Below the pieces are notes generated by a model. It did no database searches, had not been told where the DNA came from, and worked only from the letters and a program-made list of their open reading frames with translations. 64,000 bases of DNA from positions 248,001 through 312,000 of the forward strand of contig NZ_KB849176.1 of assembly GCF_000367925.1 (NCBI RefSeq), read 5' to 3'. Below, piece after piece: positions 1 through 9,401 of the stretch; the first letter of the stretch is position 1; every line of letters starts with the position of its first letter. The DNA comes from Acinetobacter bohemicus ANC 3994. Lineage in GTDB: Bacteria > Pseudomonadota > Gammaproteobacteria > Pseudomonadales > Moraxellaceae. The translations under genes were made by a program, and so were the position numbers.

Positions 1-1352
1 ACATAAACATTGCCGTCGTTATCGTACCAAGCTGGAATACGGTGACCCCACCACAATTGACGTGAGATACACCAGTCTTGAATGTTGTTCATCCAAGCCA
101 TGTACATGTTGCTGTATTGTTCAGGCACAAATTTGATGTCGCCATCTTTCACGGCTTGAATTGCAGGCTCAGCCAATGGTGCAATTTTGACATACCATTG
201 ATCGGTCAATAATGGTTCAACGATTACGCCTGAACGGTCACCGCGTGGTGCTTTCAAGTCATACGGTTGAATTTGATCGAGCCAGCCCTCAGCTTCAGCT
301 TGTTCAACCAATTTTTTACGAGCCGCAAAACGCTCTAAACCAATATAATCCGCAGGGGCAGCAATGGTTTTCGAAATTTGTTCGCCCGCTTTAGCAATAA
401 ATTCAAACTCAGCCAACACTTCAGCATTTTTGTTGAAGATGTTGATGATTGGCAAGTTGCAACGTTTACCCACTTCGTAGTCATTGAAGTCATGTGCAGG
501 GGTAATTTTTACACAGCCTGTACCGAAATCTTTTTCGACATAGTCATCGGCAACCACAGGAACGAGGCGACCTGAAATAGGCAGCACAATGTTTTTACCT
601 ACAAGATGCGCATAGCGTTCATCTTCAGGATGTACCGCAACAGCCGAGTCACCCAGTAAGGTTTCAGGACGCGTGGTTGCAACAACCAGATAGTCTTTGC
701 CATCTTGAGTTTTCAGTGACTTATCTTCAAAGAAATATTTGAAATGCCAAAGTGAACCTTTTTCTTCTATTGATTCAACTTCTAGGTCAGACAGGGCAGT
801 TTGTAATTTTGGGTCCCAGTTGACTAAGCGTTTACCACGGTAAATTAAACCGTCTTTATGCAAACGAACGAACACTTCTTTCACGGCATTCGATAAGCCA
901 TCATCCATGGTGAAGCGTTCACGTGACCAGTCGACAGATGAACCTAAGCGACGAATTTGGTTGGTAATGTTACTGCCCGATTGTTCTTTCCATTCCCAGA
1001 TTTTGTCGATGAACTTTTCACGACCGAGGTCATGGCGGCTAATGTCTTGCGCAGCCAATTGGCGTTCAACCACCATTTGCGTTGCGATACCCGCATGGTC
1101 TGTCCCCGGTTGCCATAAGGTATTTTTACCCGACATGCGGTTGTAACGCGTTAGGGCATCCATAATGGCGTTGTTAAAACCATGACCCATATGCAAGTTA
1201 CCAGTGACGTTTGGCGGCGGAATCATGATACAGAATGAATCACCTTTTTGAGACGGCTTAAAGTAGCCATTGTCTTCCCAAGTCTTGTACCATTTTTTTT
1301 CGATCTCGGTTGGATCGTAGGTCGTAGCAATATTTTGCGCAGAATCAGTCAT
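1..1352 (-). CDS. valS: Valine--tRNA ligase, N-terminal part (cut by window edge)
   Basis: Charges tRNA-Val with valine in the cytoplasm. About 450 residues are visible, starting at ATG 1350-1352. The class I synthetase signature PPPNVTGNLHMGH is at residues 45-57, with the HMGH form of HIGH at 54-57. It is followed by sequence matching the insertion/editing region, with typical stretches such as TDHAGIATQ. The KMSKS loop and anticodon-binding domain lie beyond position 1. The start is preceded by an AT-rich gap to the divergent gene at 1536. The family assignment is clear from the HIGH region; nothing abnormal is seen in the visible half. Confidence 0.97.
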   Translation of the reverse strand, partial: MTDSAQNIATTYDPTEIEKKWYKTWEDNGYFKPSQKGDSFCIMIPPPNVTGNLHMGHGFNNAIMDALTRYNRMSGKNTLWQPGTDHAGIATQMVVERQLAAQDISRHDLGREKFIDKIWEWKEQSGSNITNQIRRLGSSVDWSRERFTMDDGLSNAVKEVFVRLHKDGLIYRGKRLVNWDPKLQTALSDLEVESIEEKGSLWHFKYFFEDKSLKTQDGKDYLVVATTRPETLLGDSAVAVHPEDERYAHLVGKNIVLPISGRLVPVVADDYVEKDFGTGCVKITPAHDFNDYEVGKRCNLPIINIFNKNAEVLAEFEFIAKAGEQISKTIAAPADYIGLERFAARKKLVEQAEAEGWLDQIQPYDLKAPRGDRSGVIVEPLLTDQWYVKIAPLAEPAIQAVKDGDIKFVPEQYSNMYMAWMNNIQDWCISRQLWWGHRIPAWYDNDGNVY

Positions 1353-1535
1353 AGTAAAAACAGATCGAAAGTGAATAAAAAATTGGCTCTATTGTAGCAA
1401 AAAAAAACACAGATTAGGCATGTTAAGCAAATGCAAAAAATAAGCGTTTGGCACAGACTCAATAAGTATCTTATGATAAGCATTCAATAAGAACAGCACA
1501 CATGGTCGCAGAATAATTCTAACAAGGAGGTCATT

Positions 1536-2201
1536 ATGATGAATTATGTAATTTCTTTAAAATTAACACCAGAAACCCACCAACGCTTTCAGCAGATTCA
1601 TCAGCAATTGAATGCCGGTGAAACTGAAAGTTTAGCCAAGCCTTTAGGTGAAGTGCTGGCAGATATTTCTTGTGAAATTGTCGATCAAGTTTTTGGTGAA
1701 GTTGCACGGTTATCGCAATCTAAAGACCATGAATCAGAAAAAGTTGTTCAGCAAATTTTAGAAATGGTACGTAAATATATGCCTTGGTCGGTGTCATTCT
1801 TTGCCAATGAACGCCTGACGCCGATGGTGAATTATTTAGAAAATATGGCACATGAAAAAGATGGTCAAAATTATATTTCTTATTCTGTCGATCACCTGTT
1901 AGTTGTGGAACTTTTTGAGTGTATTGAACAAATGAAACAGGGAAATATTCAGTATGTTTCACCCGCGTTAAAAGCTTTTACGCAAATGGTGGATCAGGGC
2001 GTGACAAGTTTGGTGCGTGAGCCTAAAAAAATGTTGAAATTCAACTTGGTGGTTGATAAAACATTAAACGGGGTGATTAGTTTGACCACGCAAATGGGTT
2101 ATAAGCGTTTAGAAAAATTGGGTACACAGTATGATGCTGAAACGACACCGCATTATTTTGATCATTTTCTCATGTTTTTGAGTCATGTACCAAAACAATA
2201 A
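1536..2201 (+). CDS. Uncharacterised cytoplasmic protein (221 aa)
   Basis: I do not recognise the family. The ATG has a strong AAGGAGG ribosome site six bases upstream, so the gene is very likely translated. The protein has no signal peptide, no membrane segment and no obvious catalytic motif. It reads as mostly helical and mildly acidic, with two cysteines (ISCEIVD, FECIEQ). It lies divergent from valS and 45 bases upstream of the likely start of the short-chain dehydrogenase, with which it and the PP-loop gene may share a transcript. Function is unknown. Confidence 0.8.
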   Translation: MMNYVISLKLTPETHQRFQQIHQQLNAGETESLAKPLGEVLADISCEIVDQVFGEVARLSQSKDHESEKVVQQILEMVRKYMPWSVSFFANERLTPMVNYLENMAHEKDGQNYISYSVDHLLVVELFECIEQMKQGNIQYVSPALKAFTQMVDQGVTSLVREPKKMLKFNLVVDKTLNGVISLTTQMGYKRLEKLGTQYDAETTPHYFDHFLMFLSHVPKQ

Positions 2202-2246
2202 CCCATGCACACATGTGTAAGATTGAGTAAAAACAGGAACAGGACT

Positions 2247-3053
2247 ATGGCGAAGCAGGGCAGTTTAGACAATAAAGTGGTATGGATTACAGGTGCATCT
2301 TCTGGTTTAGGTAAAGCCCTTGCACAAGAGTGTGCTTTACAAGGCGCACAGATTATCCTGACTGCACGTCGTATAGATGAATTGGAAAGTGTTCGCCAAA
2401 GTTTAGTCCATCCAGATCGACATATTTGTCTCAGCGCGGATATTACCGATGAGACACAAGTGCGCCATGCTTATGAGCAAGTTCTTGAACAGAAAGGTCG
2501 TATTGATTGGTTGATTAATAATGCAGGTTTGAGTCAGCGTGCTTTAATTGCCGATACCAGCATGCAAACTGAACGGGCCATTATGGAAGTGGATTATTTT
2601 TCACAAGTTTTTCTTACTAAAACTGTTTTGCCGATATTTTTAAAGCAAAAATCGGGTCGAATTGCTTTTGTGTCTAGTGTAGCGGGTTTGTTAGGAACGC
2701 AATATCGCGCGTCCTATTCAGCAGCCAAAGCCGCGATTCATATGTGGGCGAATAGTCTACGTGCCGAAGTGGCGGACGAGGGGGTTGGAGTTTCTGTGAT
2801 TTTCCCCGGTTTTGTGAAAACCAATGTGTCGTTCAATGCTTTAAATGGTGAAGGCAAAGCCCAAGGGCATCAAGATGCAGCGATTGAAAATGGTTTAGAG
2901 CCAGAAGCCTTTGCAAAAATAGTGGTGACTGCTTTATTGAAGGATGAAGAATATATTGTGGTTGGCGGGAAAAAAGAACAACTGGGCGTGTGGGTCTCTC
3001 GCTTATCTCCACGCTTATTGTATAAAATGATTCGTAAAGCCAAAGTGAAATAA
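2247..3053 (+). CDS. Short-chain dehydrogenase/reductase (SDR), 268 aa
   Basis: NAD(P)-dependent oxidoreductase of the classical SDR family; the substrate cannot be told. The Rossmann motif TGASSGLG is at residues 15-22, NNAG at 91-94, the catalytic serine in FVSSVAG (143/144), and the YxxxK pair at Tyr157/Lys161 in YSAAK. I chose ATG 2247 over an in-frame ATG at 2205 because AGGAACAGGA lies just upstream and the longer N-terminus (MHTCVRLSKN...) is not SDR-like. It resembles DHRS7-type SDRs. The next gene's GTG lies three bases after the stop, so the two are probably co-translated. Confidence 0.9.
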   Translation: MAKQGSLDNKVVWITGASSGLGKALAQECALQGAQIILTARRIDELESVRQSLVHPDRHICLSADITDETQVRHAYEQVLEQKGRIDWLINNAGLSQRALIADTSMQTERAIMEVDYFSQVFLTKTVLPIFLKQKSGRIAFVSSVAGLLGTQYRASYSAAKAAIHMWANSLRAEVADEGVGVSVIFPGFVKTNVSFNALNGEGKAQGHQDAAIENGLEPEAFAKIVVTALLKDEEYIVVGGKKEQLGVWVSRLSPRLLYKMIRKAKVK

Positions 3054-3055
3054 GT

Positions 3056-3757
3056 GTGAATACTCGTAAAAAAGCTGTATTTAACTGGAGTGGTGGTAAA
3101 GATTCAGCTTTAGCACTGTATAAAGTTTTGCAGCAAAAGCAATTTGAGGTTGTTGCGTTATTAACCACAGTGAATGAAGAAACAGAACTGTCTTCAATGC
3201 ATGCCATTCCTCATTCATTGTTGCTCAAGCAAGCCGAAAGTATTGGTATTCCACTGTATCCAGTATTTCTAACTAAGAATCTACCTGCGTATGAGCAACG
3301 CATGTTGGATGCTGCAAATCACTTTAAAGCACAGGGTGTAGAGCACTTTATTTTTGGTGATATTTATTTAAGCGATGTGCGTAAATATCGTGAAGATCGT
3401 TTGCATCCCTTGGGAATTGAAGTGGTTGAACCTTTGTGGAATCAAAACTCGCATGAAGTGATGCAAGACTTCTTAGCGTCAGGCATTAAAACCAAAATTA
3501 TTGTGACCGATGCCAGTAAGTTGGGTGAAGCTTTTATCGGACAAGATATTAGCGCAACCTTAATGGATTTAATGCCAGCCGAAGTCGATGTGTGTGGTGA
3601 AAATGGTGAATATCACACCTTTGCTTATGCCGGTGGTTTATTCAAAACTCCGGTTGATTTTAATATTGTTGAAACGCGTAAGCTGTCTTATGAGTTTAAG
3701 TTAGACAACGGCGAAGAAAAAACCTATCACTACTGGCAAGCGATATTTACAAATTAG
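3056..3757 (+). CDS. PP-loop ATPase, diphthine--ammonia ligase-like family (233 aa)
   Basis: ATP-pyrophosphatase of the family that includes diphthine--ammonia ligase in eukaryotes and archaea. Bacteria lack diphthamide, so the bacterial substrate is uncertain. The PP-loop SGGKDS is at residues 12-17, and the family's C-terminal GENGEYHTF motif is present near residue 180. The start is a GTG at 3056, two bases after the upstream stop codon, which suggests translational coupling with the SDR gene. Length fits the family. Family assignment is firm; function is inferred only at family level. Confidence 0.88.
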   Translation: MNTRKKAVFNWSGGKDSALALYKVLQQKQFEVVALLTTVNEETELSSMHAIPHSLLLKQAESIGIPLYPVFLTKNLPAYEQRMLDAANHFKAQGVEHFIFGDIYLSDVRKYREDRLHPLGIEVVEPLWNQNSHEVMQDFLASGIKTKIIVTDASKLGEAFIGQDISATLMDLMPAEVDVCGENGEYHTFAYAGGLFKTPVDFNIVETRKLSYEFKLDNGEEKTYHYWQAIFTN

Positions 3758-3835
3758 GGATTTTGCAGAGTAGAGATTTTGCAGCGTGGAAATGATGTCC
3801 TGACACAAAGCTGATCAGGACATTGTTTTGCTTTT

Positions 3836-4276
3836 CTAATCATGGTTGATAATTGCAGTGCCATAAGCAAAGACTTCAACCATGCCACCTTGCATACCGA
3901 GTTCAGTGGTATTGAGACGAACACCCATAATATGATTTGCACCCATCGCATGTGCTTCTTGCTTGAGTCGAATCATGGCTTCACGCCGTGCACGTTCAAC
4001 CACGCTTTCATAACTGGTTAAGCGACCACCGAAAAAATTCTGAATATTGGCAATCACATATTTAAAATAATCATGTGAGATGACCACACTACTACTGACC
4101 AGTTGTCCCGTTGCGGATGTCTCCACAAAACGGTGGGTATCAATGCGAATATGCGTAAATTGCTTTTCTTTTTCATCCAGTTCACGCAGGTGTTTTTGTT
4201 CGATATGACGACCAAAACCCCAACCTACTGCAAATAGAATGAGAAAAACAACAATTTGAAAAATTAATCCATCCAT
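3836..4276 (-). CDS. YbjQ-type (heavy-metal-binding domain) protein with an N-terminal membrane anchor
   Basis: 146 residues. A hydrophobic segment at about 4-20 (FQIVVFLILFAVGWGFG) is followed by a charged stretch and a YbjQ/UPF0145 domain with typical features: the ARREAMIRLKQEA helix, the MGANHIMGVRL segment and the terminal FAYGTA strand. The family forms ring-like oligomers and is annotated as heavy-metal binding, but its role is not established. It lies eight bases downstream of a second YbjQ gene on the same strand, so the two form an operon of a soluble and a membrane-anchored paralogue. Confidence 0.85.
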   Translation of the reverse strand: MDGLIFQIVVFLILFAVGWGFGRHIEQKHLRELDEKEKQFTHIRIDTHRFVETSATGQLVSSSVVISHDYFKYVIANIQNFFGGRLTSYESVVERARREAMIRLKQEAHAMGANHIMGVRLNTTELGMQGGMVEVFAYGTAIINHD

Positions 4277-4284
4277 AAAATCGC

Positions 4285-4665
4285 CTATGCGCCAAATGGA
4301 TCAGGAAGTTTCGCTGTGACAGGCTGAACAACAACAGCCGTACCATAAACAAACAGTTCAGATGCACCTTGAGCAATATTTGAAGTCGAGAAGCGAATAC
4401 CGACAATGGCATTGGCACCCATGGATTGCGCTTTATCAATCATACGGCTCATGGCTTCTTGGCGTGATTCTTCTAAGAGTTCGGTATAGGCGGTTAGTTC
4501 CCCCCCGACAATGTTTTTGAGTCCTGCCAGCAAATCACGGCCAACGTGTTTACTACGAACAGTGCTGCCATAAACCACATCAATTTGACGGCTAATGGTG
4601 TGACCGGGAACGGATTCTAAATTACTTAAAAGCATTTTTTGATATTCAAATGAATAGGTTGTCAT
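4285..4665 (-). CDS. YbjQ-type (heavy-metal-binding domain) protein, soluble paralogue
   Basis: 126 residues from ATG 4663-4665; a TTG one codon upstream is less likely. It is a complete YbjQ/UPF0145 domain: ...ISRQIDVVYGSTV near the start, the SRQEAMSRMIDKAQ helix, MGANAIVGIRF, then ELFVYGTAVVV. There is no signal peptide or membrane segment. It is the first gene of the pair; the anchored paralogue follows eight bases after its stop. The metal-binding claim is a family label, and no canonical metal motif is evident here. Confidence 0.85.
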   Translation of the reverse strand: MTTYSFEYQKMLLSNLESVPGHTISRQIDVVYGSTVRSKHVGRDLLAGLKNIVGGELTAYTELLEESRQEAMSRMIDKAQSMGANAIVGIRFSTSNIAQGASELFVYGTAVVVQPVTAKLPDPFGA

Positions 4666-4696
4666 CAAGATAGGAAATCAGGCTTTAAAAAGCAAT

Positions 4697-4726
4697 AAAA
4701 AAGCCTGCATGGCGCAGGCTTTTTTA
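4697..4726. terminator. Rho-independent terminator (end of adeIJK)
   Basis: Six-base stem GCCTGC/GCAGGC with a five-base loop, flanked by A and T runs on both sides, so it can work in both directions. It sits directly after the adeK stop codon on the reverse strand and upstream of the YbjQ pair. Confidence 0.85.
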
Positions 4727-4740
4727 ATATGGGTTTAGAA

Positions 4741-6201
4741 TTATTGAGCGTTGTTTGCTGCTTTACGCTCCGCCGTAGACGGCTGCTGTTGAGTTGCATC
4801 ACCGGTATTGGCTTTAACACCACCACCGAGTGTTTTATACACTTCAACTTGATTGTTCATGTTGGCTTGTTCGAGCAACAATAAACCTTGTTCCGCTGCA
4901 TAAGAGGTACGTTGTGCATCTAATACGGTTAAGTAACTATCAATACCGGCACGGAAGCGAGCATTTGAAAGTTTATACGTCGTATTGGTTGCATCAACTA
5001 AACGACGTTGCGCAGCTAAACGATCACCAATGTTTTGACGCACGGCCAAAGCATCATTCACTTCGCGGAAAGCGGACTGAATAGATTTTTCATAGTCAGA
5101 TAACGCAATTTGTTGATCTGTTTCTGAAATCTTGATGTTGGCTTTACGCGTACCCCAATCGAAAATTGGAATATCTAAGCTTGGACCCAGAGACCAAATA
5201 AATGCACCTGATTTGAACAAGTCACTGAGGTCAGTCGACGCATAGCCAGCAGAACCCGTCAAACTAATGGTTGGGAACATACGTGCTTTAGCCGCGCCAA
5301 TATTGGCACCTGCGGCAGACAGTTTATATTCAGCAGCACGGATATCTGGACGGTTATTCAACAAGTCACTTGGTAAACCAGCGCTAAGTGCATTGCTTTT
5401 GCTAATACGTGTTACACGTTGATTCGGTAACAAGTTTTCAGGTACTTGCTGACCGACAAGGAGGTTCAACAGGTTCTTGGCTTGAGCAATTTGAGTTTTA
5501 TAATTTGCAACATCGTTACGAGCAGTTTCTACAGAAATCTGTGCCTGACGAACAGGAACTTCACTGTCGATACCCACATCGAAACGTTTTTTGTTGAGAT
5601 TATAAGATTCAAGTTGAGCTTTTAGCGTTTGGTCTGCAAGTTTTAAATTTGCATTGGCAAACGAGTAGTTCAACCATGCTTGAGCCACTTGACCAATCAG
5701 CGCAATTTGAGTGGCATCACGTGCACTTGACGTTGCTAAATATGAGTCTAAAGCATTGTCTTTTAAACTACGAACACGACCCCAAAAATCCAACTCATAC
5801 GCCGTCACACCTAAGCCAACATTGTAGCTGGTGATGGGCTTTTGGCTGCTTAAAGTGTCTTGACGAAGTACGCCACCACTTGCACCAATGGTTGGAAGTT
5901 GGTTGTTTTCAGTAATTTGGTACTGTTGCTGCGCACGTTGAATATTCAACGTCGAAGTACGCAAATCACGGTTATTGGCTAATGCTAAATCAAGCACCTG
6001 TAACAGGCGTTGATCGGCAAAAAAGTCTTTATAACCTTGCTCAGCAATTGAAGGACCAGAAACATCGGTTAAATAACCTTGTTCTGGAATATTTGCTTGA
6101 GCTACGGGCTCTGGGCCACGCATGCTTTGACAGGCTGTCAAAGCAAGCGCAAGTGCAGATACCGCAATGCTACGACCTGAAATAGACCATACTTTTTGCA
6201 T
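4741..6201 (-). CDS. adeK: Outer-membrane channel lipoprotein of RND efflux pump, AdeK-like
   Basis: Outer-membrane factor (TolC/OprM family) that forms the exit duct of the AdeIJK multidrug pump. 486 residues from ATG 6199-6201, overlapping the adeJ stop codon by one base (TGATG). The lipoprotein signal peptide ends in LTAC with the lipidated cysteine at about residue 24. Two OEP repeats follow, with the usual LNYSFANANLKLA and YRxGIDSYLTVLDAQR-type helices. The C-terminus is low-complexity, rich in Q, T and A. It is last in the adeI-adeJ-adeK operon and is followed by a strong terminator. Confidence 0.93.
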   Translation of the reverse strand: MQKVWSISGRSIAVSALALALTACQSMRGPEPVAQANIPEQGYLTDVSGPSIAEQGYKDFFADQRLLQVLDLALANNRDLRTSTLNIQRAQQQYQITENNQLPTIGASGGVLRQDTLSSQKPITSYNVGLGVTAYELDFWGRVRSLKDNALDSYLATSSARDATQIALIGQVAQAWLNYSFANANLKLADQTLKAQLESYNLNKKRFDVGIDSEVPVRQAQISVETARNDVANYKTQIAQAKNLLNLLVGQQVPENLLPNQRVTRISKSNALSAGLPSDLLNNRPDIRAAEYKLSAAGANIGAAKARMFPTISLTGSAGYASTDLSDLFKSGAFIWSLGPSLDIPIFDWGTRKANIKISETDQQIALSDYEKSIQSAFREVNDALAVRQNIGDRLAAQRRLVDATNTTYKLSNARFRAGIDSYLTVLDAQRTSYAAEQGLLLLEQANMNNQVEVYKTLGGGVKANTGDATQQQPSTAERKAANNAQ

Positions 6202-9200
6202 CACGATGCTTGCTCCTGATTATTTTGTTTTTTAGGTTTGTATTTAAAGATACTTCGAATCCAGACATAGAAGACTGGAATAAAGAAGATACCCAATAAA
6301 GTAGAACTGATGACGCCGCCCAGTACACCATAACCGACAGAGTGTTGACTACCTGCACCTGCACCTGAAGAAAGCGCAAGCGGAAGTACACCAAAACCGA
6401 AGGCTAAAGTGGTCATAATAATTGGACGTAAACGCATTTTAGCTGCATGCAGGGTTGCTTCAAGTAAAGGCTCACCTTTATCTTCTTGCAGTTCCTTGGC
6501 AAATTCTACAATCAAGATCGCATTTTTTGCAGCCAAACCAATGACGGCAATAATGGCGACTTGGAAGTAAATGTTATTGGTTAAGTTCGGATCTTTAAGC
6601 AGAACCATGCCTAAGAAAGTTAAACCAATTGCACCAACAATACCTAAAGGAATGACCAGCAGTACAGAGAATGGAATAGACCAGCTTTCATACAGGGCAG
6701 CAAGACATAAGAACACGATTAACATCGATAATCCATAAAGTCCGGCAGTTTGTGAACCCGCTTCACGCTCTTCTAAAGATAAACCTGTCCATTCATAATC
6801 AAAACCAGTCATGCCCATAGAAGGCAGTTTGGCCATGATTTCTTCCATGGCAATCATTGCATCACCCGAGCTGACACCCGGTGCAGGTGTACCTTGAATA
6901 TTAACCGATGAAATACCGTTATAACGTTCAAGACGTGGTGAACCATAGGTCCATTCACCTGTAGCAAAGGCAGAGAAGGGAACCATTTGCCCAGCAGTGT
7001 TACGTACATACCACTTGTTCAGGTCTTCAGGCATCATACGTGCATCAGGAACAGCCTGTACATATACTTTCTTCACACGACCACGGTCGATGAAGTCATT
7101 GATGTACGAACCACCCCAAGCAATACTCATGGTGCTGTTAATTTCTGAAATGCTTACGCCCATAGCGCTGGCTTTTTCATTATCAACATAAATTTTATAC
7201 TGTGGCGTATCTTCTTGACCGTTTGGACGGACACCTGTAAGACGTTTGTCTTGAGCCGCCATACCTAAGATCATGTTACGAGCAGTCACCAGTTTTTCAT
7301 GACCATTACCCGCAGAATCTTTCAGCATAAAGTTAAAGCCAGCAGAAACACCCAATTCTGGCATTGCAGGGAGCTGCAATGGCATGATGTAAGATGCATC
7401 TTTAGCAATCACATTGAGCGCCATGCCACGTTGGATAATGGCACCAATTTGAGATTCAGGCGTGGTACGTTCGCTCCAGTCTTTCAACTGAATAAATGCA
7501 AGACCCGCATTTTGACCTACACCCGTGAACGAGAAGCCCGCAACACTAAAGAGAGATTCAACATAGGGTTTTTGCTGTTCACCTTCTAAGAAGAAGCCCG
7601 TCATTTGATCAATGACTTTTTCAGTACGGTCAAGGGTCGCATTCGGCGGCAGCTGAACCAGTGTCATCACAACACCCTGATCTTCATCAGGTAAGAATGA
7701 ACTTGGTAGGTTTTTAAAGAGGAACAACAAACCAACAAGCACCACAGCGTAAATTGCGCCCGCAATGAACTTGTGAATCAGGAGCTTGCCGACCCATTTT
7801 TGGTAGCCTTCAGCCAGACGTTCAAAGCGATGGTTAAACCAACGGAAGAAGCGTGCAAAAATACCATTACTTTGTTCTTTGTCTTTATCATGCTGTTTTA
7901 GCAACGTTGCACAAAGCGCAGGGGTAAAGGTCAAGGCTACAAGCAATGAGATAATCATTGCAGTCACGAGAGTAATAGAGAACTGACGGTAAATAACCCC
8001 CGTTGTTCCACTAAAGAACGCCATCGGTACAAATACTGCGGTTAATACAGTAGTAATACCAATTAAGGCACCCGAAATCTGCTTCATCGACTTTTCAGTT
8101 GCGGCAACAGGATCGAGGTGTTCTTCAACCATTACCCGTTCCACGTTCTCGACCACAACAATGGCATCATCCACCAGCAAACCAATGGCAAGAACCATGG
8201 CAAACATGGTCAGTGTATTAATAGAGAAACCAAATACGTTAATGATGGCAAACGTACCCAACACCACAACAGGAACAGCCATGGTTGGAATAATGGTTGC
8301 ACGCCAGTTCTGTAAGAACAGGAACATCACAATGAATACAAGAATAATCGCTTCAATTAAAGTATGAACCACACTTTCAATTGAAAGTTTAATAAATGGA
8401 GTCGTATCGTACGCCAGTTTATCTTCTAAGCCACTTGGGTAGTTTTTACGTAATTCTACTAAACGTTCTTCAACCGCAGCTGCTGTGTCTAAAGCATTGG
8501 CACCTGTTGCAAGTTTAATGGCTACACCACCAGCAGGCTTACCATTGAATTTGGAAGTAAACTGATAATTGTCCGAGCCTAATTCAACTTTAGCCACATC
8601 ACCTAAAGTAACTTTTGCACCAGAACCCATACTTTTCAAGAAAATATTTTGGAACTGTTCAGCCGTTTGTAAAAGACTTTGTGCATTAACCGTAGCATTC
8701 AGGACTTGACCTGCAACTGCGGGTGCACCGCCCAATTGACCCACTGCAACTTGTGCATTTTGGGCACGTAAGGCAACAACAACATCACTTGGTGTGAGTT
8801 GGAAACTCGTCAATTTTGCAGGGTCTAACCAAATACGCATGGCATAAGAACCACCAAATACTTGTATTTCACCTACACCCGCTACACGACTCAGTGGTTC
8901 AGAAATATTTGAATTCACATAGTCTTTAATGTCGGCATCTGTGAGCGCGTCATTCGGGGAATAGAATGCCAATACTTGTAAGAAGCTTGCGCCAGATTTC
9001 GTGACTTTTACACCCTGACGTTGCACATCTTCAGGAAGCAGTGCAGTCGCGGATTGTAATTTATTTTGTACTTGAACCTGAGCAATATCAGGATCGATAC
9101 CTTGTTCAAAGTTCAAAGAAATTGAAGCTTGACCGTTACCCGCACTATTTGAAGAAATATAGCGCAAGCCATCAAGACCATTCATTTGCTGCTCAATGAT

Positions 9201-9389
9201 CTGTGTCACTGTATTTTCTACAGTTTCAGCAGATGCACCCGGATAAGTTGCAGCAATGGTGACCGTTGGTGGAGCAATGGTCGGATATTGTGCAATTGGC
9301 ATGCCGCTGAGGGTTAAAATACCCGCCAGCATAATTACCAATGCAATCACCCATGCAAAGATTGGGCGATGAATAAAAAATTGAGCCAT
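6201..9389 (-). CDS. adeJ: RND multidrug efflux transporter, AdeJ-like
   Basis: Inner-membrane proton/drug antiporter of the HAE1 (AcrB/MexB) family, 1062 residues, full length. Visible landmarks: the N-terminal FFIHRPIFAWVIALVIMLAG segment, the TM4 aspartate pair in GLLVDDAIVVVENVER, the TM10 lysine in GLAAKNAILIVEF, and two large periplasmic loops. The family traps drugs in the periplasm and passes them via AdeI to AdeK. It lies between adeI (12-base gap) and adeK (overlap), so all three are one transcription unit. No local regulator gene is seen; in A. baumannii the repressor AdeN is encoded elsewhere. Confidence 0.96.
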   Translation of the reverse strand: MAQFFIHRPIFAWVIALVIMLAGILTLSGMPIAQYPTIAPPTVTIAATYPGASAETVENTVTQIIEQQMNGLDGLRYISSNSAGNGQASISLNFEQGIDPDIAQVQVQNKLQSATALLPEDVQRQGVKVTKSGASFLQVLAFYSPNDALTDADIKDYVNSNISEPLSRVAGVGEIQVFGGSYAMRIWLDPAKLTSFQLTPSDVVVALRAQNAQVAVGQLGGAPAVAGQVLNATVNAQSLLQTAEQFQNIFLKSMGSGAKVTLGDVAKVELGSDNYQFTSKFNGKPAGGVAIKLATGANALDTAAAVEERLVELRKNYPSGLEDKLAYDTTPFIKLSIESVVHTLIEAIILVFIVMFLFLQNWRATIIPTMAVPVVVLGTFAIINVFGFSINTLTMFAMVLAIGLLVDDAIVVVENVERVMVEEHLDPVAATEKSMKQISGALIGITTVLTAVFVPMAFFSGTTGVIYRQFSITLVTAMIISLLVALTFTPALCATLLKQHDKDKEQSNGIFARFFRWFNHRFERLAEGYQKWVGKLLIHKFIAGAIYAVVLVGLLFLFKNLPSSFLPDEDQGVVMTLVQLPPNATLDRTEKVIDQMTGFFLEGEQQKPYVESLFSVAGFSFTGVGQNAGLAFIQLKDWSERTTPESQIGAIIQRGMALNVIAKDASYIMPLQLPAMPELGVSAGFNFMLKDSAGNGHEKLVTARNMILGMAAQDKRLTGVRPNGQEDTPQYKIYVDNEKASAMGVSISEINSTMSIAWGGSYINDFIDRGRVKKVYVQAVPDARMMPEDLNKWYVRNTAGQMVPFSAFATGEWTYGSPRLERYNGISSVNIQGTPAPGVSSGDAMIAMEEIMAKLPSMGMTGFDYEWTGLSLEEREAGSQTAGLYGLSMLIVFLCLAALYESWSIPFSVLLVIPLGIVGAIGLTFLGMVLLKDPNLTNNIYFQVAIIAVIGLAAKNAILIVEFAKELQEDKGEPLLEATLHAAKMRLRPIIMTTLAFGFGVLPLALSSGAGAGSQHSVGYGVLGGVISSTLLGIFFIPVFYVWIRSIFKYKPKKQNNQEQAS

Positions 9390-9401
9390 TCAGTCTACCC
9401 C